A stretch of DNA of 64,000 nt from Crossiella sp. SN42 (GTDB taxonomy: Bacteria > Actinomycetota > Actinomycetes > Mycobacteriales > Pseudonocardiaceae). Shown here in pieces: positions 37,177 to 45,874 of the stretch (the first letter of the stretch is position 1; each line of letters starts with the position of its first letter). Under the pieces are notes generated by a model, which was not told where the DNA came from, did not search any database, and saw only the letters and a list, made by a program, of their open reading frames with translations. The stretch spans positions 1-64,000 of the forward strand of contig NZ_JAMHIV010000014.1 in the NCBI RefSeq assembly GCF_023897065.1, written 5' to 3'. Both the position numbers and the translations under genes were made by a program.

Positions 37177-39075
37177 GTGGCAGGACGAATCCGGGACAGC
37201 GACATAGCCGAGGTCCGTGATCGGTGCCGGATCGACATCGTGGTCGGCGAGTACGTCAACCTTGGCCGAGCCGGCGGCGGCACGTTGAAGGGGCTGTGTC
37301 CCTTCCACGACGAGAAGACCGCGTCGTTCAACGTGCGGCCCAGCAAGGGCACCTTCCACTGCTTCGGCTGCGGCGTCGGCGGCGACGTGATCCAGTTCGT
37401 CCAGCAGTACGAGCACATCGGCTTCGTGGAGGCGGTGGAGCGGCTGGCCGACAGCATCGGCTACCGGCTCACCTACACCGGCGGCGGCGCGACCGTGCAG
37501 CGCGACCGCGGCACCAAGACCCGGATGCTGGAGGCGCACAAGGCCGCCGCCCAGTTCTACGTCGAGCAGCTGCAGACCCCGGAGGCGGTCAAGGCGCGCG
37601 AGTTCCTCACCGAGCGCGGGTTCGACCAGGCCGCCGCGGACCGGTTCGGCTGCGGGTTCGCCCCCGCCGGCTGGGACAAGCTGACCCGCCACCTCATCGG
37701 CCGCGGCTTCGAGCTGGACGAGCTGTACAAGTGCGGGCTGGCCAAGGAGGGGCGGCAGGGGCCGATCGACCGGTTCCACCGCAGGCTGCTCTGGCCGCTG
37801 AAGGACCTCGGCGGCGAGGTGGTCGGTTTCGGCGCGCGCCGGATCTTCCCGGACGACCCGATCGAGGCCAAGTACGTCAACACCAGCGAGACGCCGATCT
37901 TCAAGAAGTCGCACGTGCTCTTCGGCATCGACCTGGCCAAGCGGGAGATCGCCCGCAGGCGCCAGGTGGTCGTGGTGGAGGGCTACACCGACGTGATGGC
38001 CATGCACCTGGCCGAGGTGCCCACCGCGGTCGCCTCCTGCGGCACCGCCTTCGGCGCCGACCACATCTCGGTGCTGCGGCGGCTGCTGATGGACGACGAC
38101 GCCTTCCGCGGCGAGGTCATCTTCACCTTCGACGGCGACGCGGCCGGGCAGAAGGCCGCGCTGAAGGCCTTCGACGACGAGCAGAAGTTCGCCGCCCAGA
38201 CCTTCATCGCGATCGCCCCCGACGGCATGGACCCCTGCGAGCTCCGCCAGGACAAGGGCGATGTGGCCGTGCGGGACCTGGTGGCCCGGCGGCAGCCGCT
38301 GTTCGCCTTCGCCATCCGCACCCTGCTCGCCGAGCACAACCTGGACACCGCCGAGGGCCGGGTCGAGGCGCTGCGCCGCACGGTGCCGCTGGTCGCCCAG
38401 ATCAAGGAGGAGTCCCTCCGCGACGAGTACGGGCGGCAGCTGGCCGGCTGGGTCGGCTGGGACGACACCCCGGGGGTGCTGCGCCGGATCAGGGAGATCT
38501 CCGGCGGCAAGGCCGCCCCGGAGAAGACCCCGCGCCGCCGCCCGGTGGACCCGAACCAGGCCGCGCTGGCGGTGGAGGTGGACGGGCCGAGCAGGCCGTC
38601 CCCGCAGGACCCGCAGCTGCGCTCGCAGCGCGAGGTGCTCAAGGCGGCGATCCAGCTGCCCGGCATCGCGGGCCCCGCCTACGACTCGATCTCCGAAGAG
38701 GCCTTCACCCACCCCGCCTACCTGGAGCTGCACCGGTCGATCCTGGCCGCCGGCGGCACCTCCTGCGGGCTCTCCGGCGCCTCGTTCGTGGACGCGATCG
38801 TGCAGAAGTGCAAGCACTCGGTGGTGCGCTCGCTGGTGACCGAGCTGGCGGTGGAGTCGCTGCGCACCAGGTCGGCCGAGGACCGCTACGTGCTGGGGCT
38901 GATCGCCAACATGCAGGCCAACCTGGTGGCCAGGCAGATCGCCGACATCAAGTCCAGGCTGCAACGCATCTCCCCGGTCACCGACGCCGACGAGTACCGC
39001 GCGCTCTTCGGCGACCTGGTGGCCATGGAGCAGTACCACAAGGGACTCCGCGAACAGGCGATGGGCGGCGTGTAG
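37177..39075 (+). CDS. dnaG: DNA primase DnaG
   Basis: Synthesises RNA primers at the replication fork (632 aa). The CHC2 zinc finger is formed by Cys41, His44, Cys62 and Cys65 (CPFHDEKTASF ... TFHCFGCGVGGD). The TOPRIM domain includes VVVVEGYTDVMAMH and FTFDGDAAGQKAA. The C-terminal helicase-binding region is last. GTG start 34 nt from the divergent sigma factor start. The stop codon is immediately followed by the next ATG. Confidence 0.96.
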   Translation: MAGRIRDSDIAEVRDRCRIDIVVGEYVNLGRAGGGTLKGLCPFHDEKTASFNVRPSKGTFHCFGCGVGGDVIQFVQQYEHIGFVEAVERLADSIGYRLTYTGGGATVQRDRGTKTRMLEAHKAAAQFYVEQLQTPEAVKAREFLTERGFDQAAADRFGCGFAPAGWDKLTRHLIGRGFELDELYKCGLAKEGRQGPIDRFHRRLLWPLKDLGGEVVGFGARRIFPDDPIEAKYVNTSETPIFKKSHVLFGIDLAKREIARRRQVVVVEGYTDVMAMHLAEVPTAVASCGTAFGADHISVLRRLLMDDDAFRGEVIFTFDGDAAGQKAALKAFDDEQKFAAQTFIAIAPDGMDPCELRQDKGDVAVRDLVARRQPLFAFAIRTLLAEHNLDTAEGRVEALRRTVPLVAQIKEESLRDEYGRQLAGWVGWDDTPGVLRRIREISGGKAAPEKTPRRRPVDPNQAALAVEVDGPSRPSPQDPQLRSQREVLKAAIQLPGIAGPAYDSISEEAFTHPAYLELHRSILAAGGTSCGLSGASFVDAIVQKCKHSVVRSLVTELAVESLRTRSAEDRYVLGLIANMQANLVARQIADIKSRLQRISPVTDADEYRALFGDLVAMEQYHKGLREQAMGGV

Positions 39076-39621
39076 ATGAGCTGGTGGGGACGCTTCACCG
39101 ACAAGATCACCGGCGGCGTGCGGCTGCCCGAGGGCCTGGACGTGCCGCTGACCGGTGAGGAGCACGTCCTGGCCTTCGCCGAGCTCACCGGCGGCGGCCA
39201 CCTGGTCGCGACCTCGCACGCGCTGGTGGTGGCCGAGGAGGACGGGCAGCGCCGGATCCCCTGGCACCTGGTCAGCAAGGCGGTCTGGGGCAACGACGTG
39301 CTCACGGTGACCGAGGCGCGCGAACACGACACCGCGGGGGAGGCGGTGCTGCTGACCGACCAGCCGCCGCGCCGCTACCCGCTGGCGCAGGCCCACCGGC
39401 TGCCCGACGTGGTGCACGCCAGGGTCACCGGCTCCATCCGCTCCACCCACCGGCACGAGCTGCCCGGCGGCGGGGCGTGGTTCGTGCAGCGCAAGGTGCC
39501 CGGCCGCGACGGCGTGGTGCTGCAGGTGCGCGCCGACCCCGGCACCGACGAGGCGGCGGTGACCACGCTGGCCGCGGACGTGGCCCGCAAGATCCGCGAG
39601 GCCCAGGCCAACGCCTTCTAG
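39076..39621 (+). CDS. Conserved hypothetical protein downstream of dnaG
   Basis: Soluble protein (181 aa) starting directly after the dnaG stop (0-nt gap), so cotranslated with dnaG. It begins MSWWGRFTDKITGGVRLPEGL; the centre is beta-rich (VATSHALVVAEEDGQRRIPWHLVSKAVW). A C-terminal helical part ends AADVARKIREAQANAF. No known domain was recognised. Confidence 0.65.
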   Translation: MSWWGRFTDKITGGVRLPEGLDVPLTGEEHVLAFAELTGGGHLVATSHALVVAEEDGQRRIPWHLVSKAVWGNDVLTVTEAREHDTAGEAVLLTDQPPRRYPLAQAHRLPDVVHARVTGSIRSTHRHELPGGGAWFVQRKVPGRDGVVLQVRADPGTDEAAVTTLAADVARKIREAQANAF

Positions 39622-39666
39622 GCCGCGCCTCTTTCGACGGGGTACCGCCCTCACCGCTCGCGCTAT

Positions 39667-39684
39667 ACAGTACGTACGTACGGT
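39667..39684 (+). promoter_or_regulatory. Candidate operator of tam
   Basis: An 18-bp near-perfect palindrome with core GTACGTACGTAC and one mismatched pair at the third position from each end, 27 bp before the tam ATG. It overlaps a TATACA hexamer (39664-39669) that could be the -10. Size and symmetry suit a TetR-type repressor; no regulator gene is adjacent. Confidence 0.5.
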
Positions 39685-39710
39685 TTGCTAAGCGAGCTGG
39701 AGGTTGCCGC

Positions 39711-40472
39711 ATGTGGGACCCGACCACCTACCTGGCCTTCGCCGGCCACCGCGAACGCCCGTTCTACGACCTGCTCGCCCGCGTCGGCGCCACCGACCCC
39801 CGGCACGTGGTCGACCTGGGCTGCGGCCCCGGCACCCTCACCCCGGTGCTGACCAGCCGCTGGCCCGCGGCCAAGATCACCGCGCTGGACTCCTCCGCCG
39901 AGATGGTCGAGGCGGCGAGGGTGGCCGGGATCGACGCGGAACTGCGCGACGTGCGCGACTGGCGGCCGGACCGCGACACCGACGTGGTGGTCTGCAACGC
40001 CGTGCTGCAGTGGGTCCCTGACCACCTCGACCTGCTGCCCGCCTGGCTGGACCGCCTGCCCAGCGGCGCCTGGTTCGCCTTCCAGGTGCCCGGCAACTTC
40101 GGCGAGCCCAGCCACACCATCCCGCGCGGCATCGCCGAAAGCCCGGCCTGGCGGGACACCCTGGCCGGCACGTTCCGCCCGGAGGACGCGGTGCCCCGGC
40201 CCGAGGTGTACGCGGGTGTGCTGGCCGCGGCCGGGTTCACCGCGGACGTGTGGGAGACCACCTACCTGCACGAGCTGCGCGGCGCCGACCCGGTGCTGAA
40301 CTGGATCAGCGGCACCGCCCTCCGCCCGGTCCGCGCGGCCCTGGACGAGTCCGGCTGGCAGCAGTTCACCGCCGAGCTGGCACCGCGGCTGCGCGCCGCC
40401 TACCCCGCGCACGGCCAGGACGTCACCTGGTTCCCGATGCGCCGGATCTTCGCCGTGGGTCACAAGAAATGA
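39711..40472 (+). CDS. tam: Trans-aconitate 2-methyltransferase
   Basis: SAM-dependent methyltransferase (253 aa) that detoxifies trans-aconitate, an inhibitor of aconitase. It begins MWDPTTYLAF; SAM motif I is VDLGCGPGTLT, acidic post-I ALDSS, and motif II VVCNAVLQWVPDH. The family-typical PGNFGEPSH and YLHEL...DPVLNWISGTALRP segments are present. The ATG at 39711 follows GGAGG. Preceded by a strong palindrome, so probably repressed and inducible. Confidence 0.92.
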   Translation: MWDPTTYLAFAGHRERPFYDLLARVGATDPRHVVDLGCGPGTLTPVLTSRWPAAKITALDSSAEMVEAARVAGIDAELRDVRDWRPDRDTDVVVCNAVLQWVPDHLDLLPAWLDRLPSGAWFAFQVPGNFGEPSHTIPRGIAESPAWRDTLAGTFRPEDAVPRPEVYAGVLAAAGFTADVWETTYLHELRGADPVLNWISGTALRPVRAALDESGWQQFTAELAPRLRAAYPAHGQDVTWFPMRRIFAVGHKK

Positions 40473-40479
40473 GCGCGAC

Positions 40480-40518
40480 AGGGCGCCCGGCGAGCCACCT
40501 GCCCGCCGGGCACGCCCT
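40480..40518. terminator. Terminator between tam and the YtxH-like gene
   Basis: Stem GCCCGGCG/CGCCGGGC extended by AGGGC/GCCCT around an 11-nt loop, 8 nt after the tam stop and 12 nt before the end of the convergent gene; probably bidirectional. Confidence 0.65.
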
Positions 40519-40529
40519 GACCGCGGTGC

Positions 40530-40874
40530 CTAGGCCCTGGTGGTCGAGGTCGGCGCGGTGGACTTGGGCGCCCCGGCGGCCTTGGCGGGCTCGCCAGGCT
40601 TGGCCGTGCCGCCACTGGCCCGCTGACGGTCGACCTCAGAGATCAGCTTGTCGCCCTGTCCCGCCTTCGCGGTCCCCTGGTCGTGCCGCCCGGCCTTCTT
40701 CTCCGACCACCCCATCTTCTCGTCGATCTTGGCCCGAACGGTCCCCGCAGTACCCTGCACGGCCGGATGCTCCACCATGCGGTGGTACGTCCGGACCAGA
40801 TCCTCGTACCGCTCCCGTCCCGCGCGAGTACCAAGCACATACCCCACGGCGACCCCGAGCGCGAACCTGATCAT
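40530..40874 (-). CDS. YtxH-like small protein
   Basis: Protein (114 aa) with an N-terminal hydrophobic/glycine start MIRFALGVAVGYVLGTRAGRERYE that is common to actinobacterial YtxH-type proteins. A charged helical middle and a disordered Lys/Ala/Pro/Thr tail follow. Probably membrane-associated; function unknown. Last chromosomal gene before the tRNA-Asn and the integrated element. Confidence 0.7.
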   Translation of the reverse strand: MIRFALGVAVGYVLGTRAGRERYEDLVRTYHRMVEHPAVQGTAGTVRAKIDEKMGWSEKKAGRHDQGTAKAGQGDKLISEVDRQRASGGTAKPGEPAKAAGAPKSTAPTSTTRA

Positions 40875-40944
40875 GGCTCCTCCTCGTCTTGACCTGCGTG
40901 AACACCCGTGGTCACGGAGCGAAGATCCCCAGTGAGGGGGGTGG

Positions 40945-40974
40945 TGAAAACCGCTCCGCGGAGTGCGCTAAGGT
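40945..40974 (+). promoter_or_regulatory. Possible promoter of tRNA-Asn
   Basis: TGAAAA (40945-40950), 18 nt, TAAGGT (40969-40974), 34 bp ahead of the mature tRNA 5' end. Plausible housekeeping -35/-10 pair; not otherwise supported. Confidence 0.4.
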
Positions 40975-41007
40975 ATTACCCGTCAGGCACCGCCGGACAC
41001 ATGCCAG

Positions 41008-41080
41008 TCCTCCGTAGCTCAACTGGCAGAGCATGCGACTGTTAATCGCAGGGTTGTTGGTTCGAGTCCAACCGGAGGAG
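41008..41080 (+). tRNA. tRNA-Asn (anticodon GTT)
   Basis: 73-nt cloverleaf. The acceptor stem is TCCTCCG paired with CGGAGGA. The D arm is GCTC-AACTGGCA-GAGC, the anticodon stem TGCGA/TCGCA with loop CTGTTAA (anticodon GTT at 41041-41043), and the T arm GTTGG-TTCGAGT-CCAAC; discriminator G. CCA is not encoded. Bases 41045-41080 are part of the 48-bp attachment repeat of the adjacent element. Confidence 0.95.
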
Positions 41081-41092
41081 CTTCACCCCAGG
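41045..41092 (+). repeat. attL: left copy of the 48-bp attachment repeat
   Basis: Identical to 57522-57569. It covers the tRNA-Asn from just 3' of the anticodon through the 3' end and into the terminator arm. After it both copies diverge for a few bases in the hairpin loop and then resume near-identity (CCTGGGGTTGTTTGCTTTC). Confidence 0.93.
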
Positions 41093-41106
41093 TCATCGAC
41101 CTGGGG
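41086..41106 (+). terminator. tRNA-Asn terminator (left copy)
   Basis: Stem CCCCAGGTC/GACCTGGGG with loop ATC, followed by TTGTTTGCTTT. A second version of this hairpin accompanies the right attachment repeat (57563-57582). Confidence 0.7.
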
Positions 41107-41157
41107 TTGTTTGCTTTCCAGGGACGATCCCCAGTTAACCCCCAGGTTCGCCGGGGA

Positions 41158-42351
41158 CTAGTTTTCCCACCCCATCGGCTCTGTGGATGCCACGATCGGC
41201 GGAGCGCCCAGCGGTTCCAGGACGCCAGCGGCACCGGTCTTGGCCACGCCGCGCCCCAAGTAGCGATCCTGGGTCATGGACACCTTGGCGTGCCCCAGCT
41301 GATCAGCAATCTGCCGCGCCGAGATCCCCGCCGCGTCCATCATGGTCGCTACCGTCTTCCGGTACACGTGACTGGTCACCCACGGATACCCGGCGTCGGC
41401 GAAGAGCACCCGCAGATCGGCTTGGGTGTTGGACGGGTCACGCAGCCCGCCCAGCGGCGAGGTGAAGACCACGCCCCACTCGTTCGGCATCGCGTGCTCC
41501 TTCCGACGCTTGAGGGTCGCCACCATCCACTCCGGCAGCTCCAGCGTCCGGTAGCCGCTTCTGGTCTTGGGCTTCCACTTGATGATCAGCCCCACACCCT
41601 TGACCCGGATCACCGTCCCGCGCACTTCAACCGTCCGGGCTTCCAGGTTCAGTGCCTCCCAGGTGATCGCGGACGCCTCCCCGATGCGCAAGCCGGTGGC
41701 GAGCATGAGGTCTGTGAAGTCGACAAGGTCCCAGTCCTGTGCCTTCGGATGAGCGTGGATCTTGGCCCGGACGTCCACCGCCTGAACCAGGGTCAGCGCC
41801 CGAGGCGGCTCCGTCTCGCTCTCGATCCGGCCGACGTCCCGGACCGGGTTGGCGCTGAGCGCGCCGTGACGCACGGCCAGGCCGAACATTCCACTCAGGA
41901 CAGTCCGTGTGATCTTTGCGGCCGCACTGCCGTGCTTGTCCTCTACGGCCTGGACCAGCTTGTCCAGGCGAGGAACGCCGCACTCCCTGATCCGCAGTAG
42001 CCCCATACCCGGCTTGATGTGGCGCTTGTACCGCGACCGGTACTCATCGAGGGTTCGGGGCGACCGCTTACCCTTCTCCACTGCCCGTTCCATCTCCGCG
42101 AGGTACGCCTCGCCGAGTTCGGTCACCAGGCTGTCAGCCGTGATCTCGCCAGCGGCAGTCACTGCGCGCCGGTCACGCAGCGCCGCCTTCAGCTTGATCT
42201 CAGCCGCGGTCTTGCTCTCGGCGGTGCGTTCGACATCACGCGTCGCGCCGTCGAAGTCGCGGTAGAGGGTCCGCGCACGGAAGCGACGCGCACCGACCTT
42301 GTACACCCTGATCTGGCCGAACGTGCCAGGCTCCAGCGACGGGCGCGCCAT
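41158..42351 (-). CDS. int: Tyrosine recombinase integrase of the AICE
   Basis: Site-specific recombinase (397 aa) that inserts the element into tRNA-Asn and excises it with Xis. An N-terminal AP2-like arm-binding segment and SAM-like core-binding domain (about 70-165) precede the catalytic domain. The domain has Arg222 (ATGLRIGEA), His328 and Arg331 (SHVYRKT), His354 (LGHAKVS) and nucleophile Tyr364 (TQDRYLGR). It reads toward attL, 66 bp from the repeat. It is coupled to xis by a TAATG overlap. Confidence 0.94.
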   Translation of the reverse strand: MARPSLEPGTFGQIRVYKVGARRFRARTLYRDFDGATRDVERTAESKTAAEIKLKAALRDRRAVTAAGEITADSLVTELGEAYLAEMERAVEKGKRSPRTLDEYRSRYKRHIKPGMGLLRIRECGVPRLDKLVQAVEDKHGSAAAKITRTVLSGMFGLAVRHGALSANPVRDVGRIESETEPPRALTLVQAVDVRAKIHAHPKAQDWDLVDFTDLMLATGLRIGEASAITWEALNLEARTVEVRGTVIRVKGVGLIIKWKPKTRSGYRTLELPEWMVATLKRRKEHAMPNEWGVVFTSPLGGLRDPSNTQADLRVLFADAGYPWVTSHVYRKTVATMMDAAGISARQIADQLGHAKVSMTQDRYLGRGVAKTGAAGVLEPLGAPPIVASTEPMGWEN

Positions 42352-42530
42352 TACGCCACCGCCTTAGGCTGGGCGTGGAACCAGGCGCGGACTTCGTCCG
42401 GGTCGTACTTCACGTACTTGCCGATACGGCGTCCGGGCGGCCCGTACTTCTTGGTGCGCCACTGGTAGAGGGTATTGACCGGGATGCCCAGGAACTCGGA
42501 GAGGTCCTCAACGCTCCACAGCTTGCCCAT
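42351..42530 (-). CDS. xis: Excisionase (MerR-like helix-turn-helix)
   Basis: Small DNA-binding protein (59 aa) of the Xis/HTH_17 type: MGKLWSVEDLSEFLGIPVNT followed by LYQWRTKKYGPPGRRIGKYVKYDPDEVRAWF, the standard winged-helix pattern for excisionases. Too short to stand out by length. The start at 42530 gives a full HTH; its 5' end overlaps the rep 3' end by 23 nt and its stop overlaps the int ATG by 1 nt. Confidence 0.88.
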   Translation of the reverse strand: MGKLWSVEDLSEFLGIPVNTLYQWRTKKYGPPGRRIGKYVKYDPDEVRAWFHAQPKAVA

Positions 42531-43878
42531 GGCCCTGCTCCTTCCTGTGCGTCTGGCGGTTGGTCTTGATCCGTTCGGCGATTCCTGCCGCGAGTTCGCG
42601 TTCGGCGTCGGTCCGGTGGCCGACCGCGAGGAAGTTCCAGTGATTGACCACGGTCACCTGGTCCTCGGTGACGCCGAGCTGGGTCAGGGCCTCGGTGCGG
42701 CGGTAGTGCCGCTGAGTGCCGCGGATCTCCTTGAACGTCGTGGAGTACCGGCGGGACTTGGTGAGGAAGTGGCCGCGGAAGCCGAGCATGTGTGCCCAGC
42801 GCCGCAGGTTCAGCCCGTCGTAGACCTGGTGGCCGCCCAGCTCCCAGGCGGTTTCGATCATCCGCCGGTGGTGCGGGGAGATGCCGGTCAGGTTGGCAAT
42901 GGCCAGTTCGGAGTGGATCTGCCGGTCTACGGTGTCGGTGGCACCGGTGGACTTGGTGGCGTACTTGGCGATGTATCCGGCGAGCCGGGCTTCGCTGATC
43001 AGCCCGTCGCCGTCCTCGAAGTCACCGGCCGAGGCCGCCTGGATCGTGCGGGTGTCCAGCTGTGCGCCCCAGACCAGCGGGAGCACCCGCCCGCAGGGAC
43101 GGCAGGTCTCGACCCGGACCGAGGCCGCCGCCGCGTGGATCGCGGTGGTGAGCAGGTCGGCGCTGGCCCACGCCGGGGCCGGGTCGGTTGGCCCGTTGGG
43201 GCCGTCCAGGCGGATGACCGCGTGGAAGTGGACCAGGCCGCGCCGCTGGTACTCGGCGACCTTGGCGTAGGAGAGCCGGGCGTGCTCACCGAAGCGGGAG
43301 ACCGGGATGCCGGCATTCGTGGCGAGCTTGCGCCGCAACGCGATGGTGAAGCGGTGCCACAGCTTCCCGGCGTGGTTGTTCCACAGCACCGCCGCCTCGT
43401 AGTCGTAGGCGGCCGGGTCGACCGCCGTGCCGAGGCGGGGGTCATCGGGGTGGTGGAACCCGCCGCAGGAACAGCGGAGGGTCTTGCCCGAGCGCGCCGG
43501 GCGGGCGGTGTGGACCGCGCCGAAGGAGGGGGCGGTCAGGGTCGCGAACACCCGGGGGCGCTCGGTGACCGTGGCCGGGATGTCCTTGCTGGTATCTCCG
43601 GTGAGCCCGGCGCGCACCAGGTGGAAGGCGTCGGCGGCGTAGCGGTCCGCGCAGGGCTGGCACAGCGCGGCACGGCGGGTGCCGCAGGGGATGAGGATGT
43701 GCCCGGAGCGTTCGGCGAGGGTCGCGCCGGTGGTGTTGTGGGTGACGTTCCAGCGGCCGGAGAGGTGGATCGGGTGGGCACAGCCGCCGGTGGAGATGAC
43801 CTTGCTGCGCCACTGCTGCCAGTCGGTGGCCCGGACGCGGGCGGTAATGCGTTCGTCAAGGGTTGGTGCCTGGTGCAC
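42508..43878 (-). CDS. repSA: RepSA-type rolling-circle replication initiator
   Basis: Replication initiator (456 aa) of pSAM2-like elements, expected to nick the double-strand origin. Features are a zinc-like CGTRRAALCQPCADRY cluster, the metal-binding HUH-like motif GLVHFHAVIRL, a CRPCGR pair, and the catalytic-tyrosine motif LAGYIAKYATKSTG. The GTG at 43878 was chosen because AGGGAG lies 7 nt upstream; the open frame extends further without an SD. AICE replication origins often lie within or beside this gene. Confidence 0.88.
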   Translation of the reverse strand: MHQAPTLDERITARVRATDWQQWRSKVISTGGCAHPIHLSGRWNVTHNTTGATLAERSGHILIPCGTRRAALCQPCADRYAADAFHLVRAGLTGDTSKDIPATVTERPRVFATLTAPSFGAVHTARPARSGKTLRCSCGGFHHPDDPRLGTAVDPAAYDYEAAVLWNNHAGKLWHRFTIALRRKLATNAGIPVSRFGEHARLSYAKVAEYQRRGLVHFHAVIRLDGPNGPTDPAPAWASADLLTTAIHAAAASVRVETCRPCGRVLPLVWGAQLDTRTIQAASAGDFEDGDGLISEARLAGYIAKYATKSTGATDTVDRQIHSELAIANLTGISPHHRRMIETAWELGGHQVYDGLNLRRWAHMLGFRGHFLTKSRRYSTTFKEIRGTQRHYRRTEALTQLGVTEDQVTVVNHWNFLAVGHRTDAERELAAGIAERIKTNRQTHRKEQGHGQAVER

Positions 43879-43972
43879 GGCGGTGCTCCCTAGGACAGGG
43901 CAGAGCACGACACCGGCTCTCCCACGAAGGGCACGACAACCGGTGTCGAGCCCTGCGGGACGGATGGATGGA

Positions 43973-44770
43973 TCAGGCTGCGGCCGGATGACCGGCCGGG
44001 GTGAGCACGGAGAGGATGCGGGCGGCGTAGTCCTCGGAGACCCGTAGGCCATCCTGGATGTCCTGGGCCGTCAAGGCCCGCCCCGCGGCTTCGGCCTCGG
44101 CCTGCTTGGCCGAAAGCGCATCCATCATGTGCTGCGGCAGCCGCAGCGCCGGGACGAGCTGGTCCCGCGCGGCGGGCGGTTGCGTGGTCGTCTCGGCCTC
44201 CGGAGCCTGCGATGGGCTGGGAGAGACCAAGGACCGGGCCGTGGCACAGGTCTGCTGGATGACCGGCATGACTTCGGCGACCAGGTAGACCACGGCCGGG
44301 ATGACGATGTGCAGCACCAACATCCCGTGGTTGACCGTGCCCTTGGCCGGGAACAGCACTGACCACACGTTCATGACCAACGTCGCGGTCAGCAAGAGCC
44401 GCTTGAGCCGGGAGACCGCCTTGGCAGCCACCGCGACCCCACGGGCCAGCATCTCGGCCTCCCAGCGCAACAGCGTGATCAGGATGCCCGCGAGGCCGGG
44501 TTCGGCCAGCCACGCGCCCCACCACAGCGGGTCTGCCATGGTGAGCGCTCCGGCCAGGAAGTCATGCACCCCAACGGTGGTGAACCCCAGCCCGAGGGTG
44601 AGGAAGAACCACATGCAGCGGGTGATGGACACCCGAAGCCGCTCGACCTTGACCGCGTTGAGCAGCGGGTCACTGCTGAGCCCGTGCAGCTGGCGGGACT
44701 CGGCCAGCTGGTCTTGCAGCCGCCGGACCCGCCGGGTAATGCCCGAGGGGTCGATTTCGTTGGCAGACAA
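43973..44770 (-). CDS. Membrane protein of the AICE (DUF2637/Spd-like)
   Basis: Protein (265 aa) with about four hydrophobic segments (about 50-70, 78-98, 120-140, 147-167). A soluble C-terminal part follows with an HTH-like stretch (LTAQDIQDGLRVSEDYAARILSVL). Encoded between rep and the transfer genes, where AICEs carry Spd (plasmid-spread) or DUF2637 membrane proteins. The TTG start is supported by a GGAGGTGA SD 5 nt upstream. Confidence 0.65.
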   Translation of the reverse strand: MSANEIDPSGITRRVRRLQDQLAESRQLHGLSSDPLLNAVKVERLRVSITRCMWFFLTLGLGFTTVGVHDFLAGALTMADPLWWGAWLAEPGLAGILITLLRWEAEMLARGVAVAAKAVSRLKRLLLTATLVMNVWSVLFPAKGTVNHGMLVLHIVIPAVVYLVAEVMPVIQQTCATARSLVSPSPSQAPEAETTTQPPAARDQLVPALRLPQHMMDALSAKQAEAEAAGRALTAQDIQDGLRVSEDYAARILSVLTPAGHPAAA

Positions 44771-44811
44771 AGGGATTCACCTCCCGGGCGGTCCGGTGTG
44801 GACGGTGCGAG

Positions 44812-44994
44812 TCAGCATCGGACGGCCTTGGCGACCGCGTAGAGGACGAAGGAGACCAGCAGCCCCATCACCACGGCAGTGGTCGGGCCGAAGGCGAAGT
44901 ACATCCCCGCGACCGAGGCGATGAGGACCAGCAGGGCCAGGGCCAGCCAGCCCAGAGCGCGCAGGCTCAGCGGCAGCACCAGCAGCGGGCGCAT
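44812..44994 (-). CDS. Small AICE membrane protein
   Basis: 60-aa protein, almost entirely two transmembrane helices (LGWLALALLVLIASVAGMYF and TAVVMGLLVSFVLYAVA). The start ATG overlaps the stop of the WhiB-like gene (TGATG), so it is translated with it. It resembles small Spd-type spread proteins by context only. Confidence 0.65.
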   Translation of the reverse strand: MRPLLVLPLSLRALGWLALALLVLIASVAGMYFAFGPTTAVVMGLLVSFVLYAVAKAVRC

Positions 44995-45353
44995 CACGCC
45001 ACCCCCATCCCGCTCAGGACCGCCGGGGCGGCCGGTGAGGGCGCGGGCGGGTAGTGCACGGCCCGCCGTTCCGGTCCGGTCATCCCGCCGACCACGCCGA
45101 TGGGCCGGTCACGGGAGGGGGCGCGGCCCTGTTCCCAGGCCAGCTGATCGGCACGGCAGGCCGCCAGCACCGGACAGATCGAGCACAGCTCCTTGGCCCT
45201 GCCCATGTGCTGGACCAAGGTGAAGGTCTCCGGATCGGTCCCGCGACAGGCCGCCTGGTCACGCCACTGCGGCGGGCGCCCGCCGGGGAACAGGGCGAGC
45301 ATGAGGGTCTTGTAGCCGAAGTGGTAGCCGCTGGGCGGGGCGTCGGTGTTCAT
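44994..45353 (-). CDS. WhiB-like iron-sulfur regulator
   Basis: Wbl-family protein (119 aa). Four cysteines arranged C36, C57, C60, C66 (AACRGTDPETF ... ELCSICPVLAAC) bind a [4Fe-4S] cluster; the usual G[VI]WGG loop appears as GVVGGMTG, with Val replacing Trp. Wbl proteins bind sigma factors and sense redox or nitric oxide; copies are frequent on actinomycete phages and plasmids. It overlaps the next upstream gene by 4 nt. Confidence 0.85.
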   Translation of the reverse strand: MNTDAPPSGYHFGYKTLMLALFPGGRPPQWRDQAACRGTDPETFTLVQHMGRAKELCSICPVLAACRADQLAWEQGRAPSRDRPIGVVGGMTGPERRAVHYPPAPSPAAPAVLSGMGVA

Positions 45354-45823
45354 GCCGCCGCCCCTTCCAGCGCACGGCCGGTGGCGGTGCGAGCTGCGGT
45401 GACCACCCTGGCCAGCTCCTCACAGGTGAGGGTGTCGGTAGTCCCGACCGCCAGCCGAAAAGTGCCGGCGACCTCGGCCACGGTGCGGTTGCGCAGCCGA
45501 CCACCGACCTCGGCCACACCTGCCGTGGTACCGGCCTGGACGGTGATGCCGGAGGAGGTCCGGCCCGAGGCCGACACCGTCAGCTCTCCGGCGATCTGGT
45601 GCCCCCAGCTGATGGTGATCCCTTCCAGGTGCAGCGACCACAGCAGCACCGCCTCCAGGCGAGCCGCGGGGGTGCCGGTGGCGAAGGCCAGCGAGGCCGA
45701 GCGGGACCGGGTGGACAGGAACAGGTGGGTGGGCCGGGGAAGCCGGTGGGTGCGCAGCAAGGACCGGACTTGCCGTAGCAGCCGGTCCAGGCTGACGTTG
45801 GGGCTGGATGTGGTGACAGACAT
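45350..45823 (-). CDS. AICE hypothetical protein
   Basis: Unrecognised soluble protein (157 aa). The N-terminal 60 residues contain basic SLLRTHRLPRPTHLFLSTRSR and the middle is beta-rich (LHLEGITISWGHQIAGELTVSASG). It overlaps the wbl gene by 4 nt and belongs to the same operon as the FtsK-like gene. Confidence 0.55.
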   Translation of the reverse strand: MSVTTSSPNVSLDRLLRQVRSLLRTHRLPRPTHLFLSTRSRSASLAFATGTPAARLEAVLLWSLHLEGITISWGHQIAGELTVSASGRTSSGITVQAGTTAGVAEVGGRLRNRTVAEVAGTFRLAVGTTDTLTCEELARVVTAARTATGRALEGAAA

Positions 45824-45874
45824 GGGAAACCTCCCAGGAGAAGGGCATGCGGGATGGGGTGGGTGCCTGAGGTG

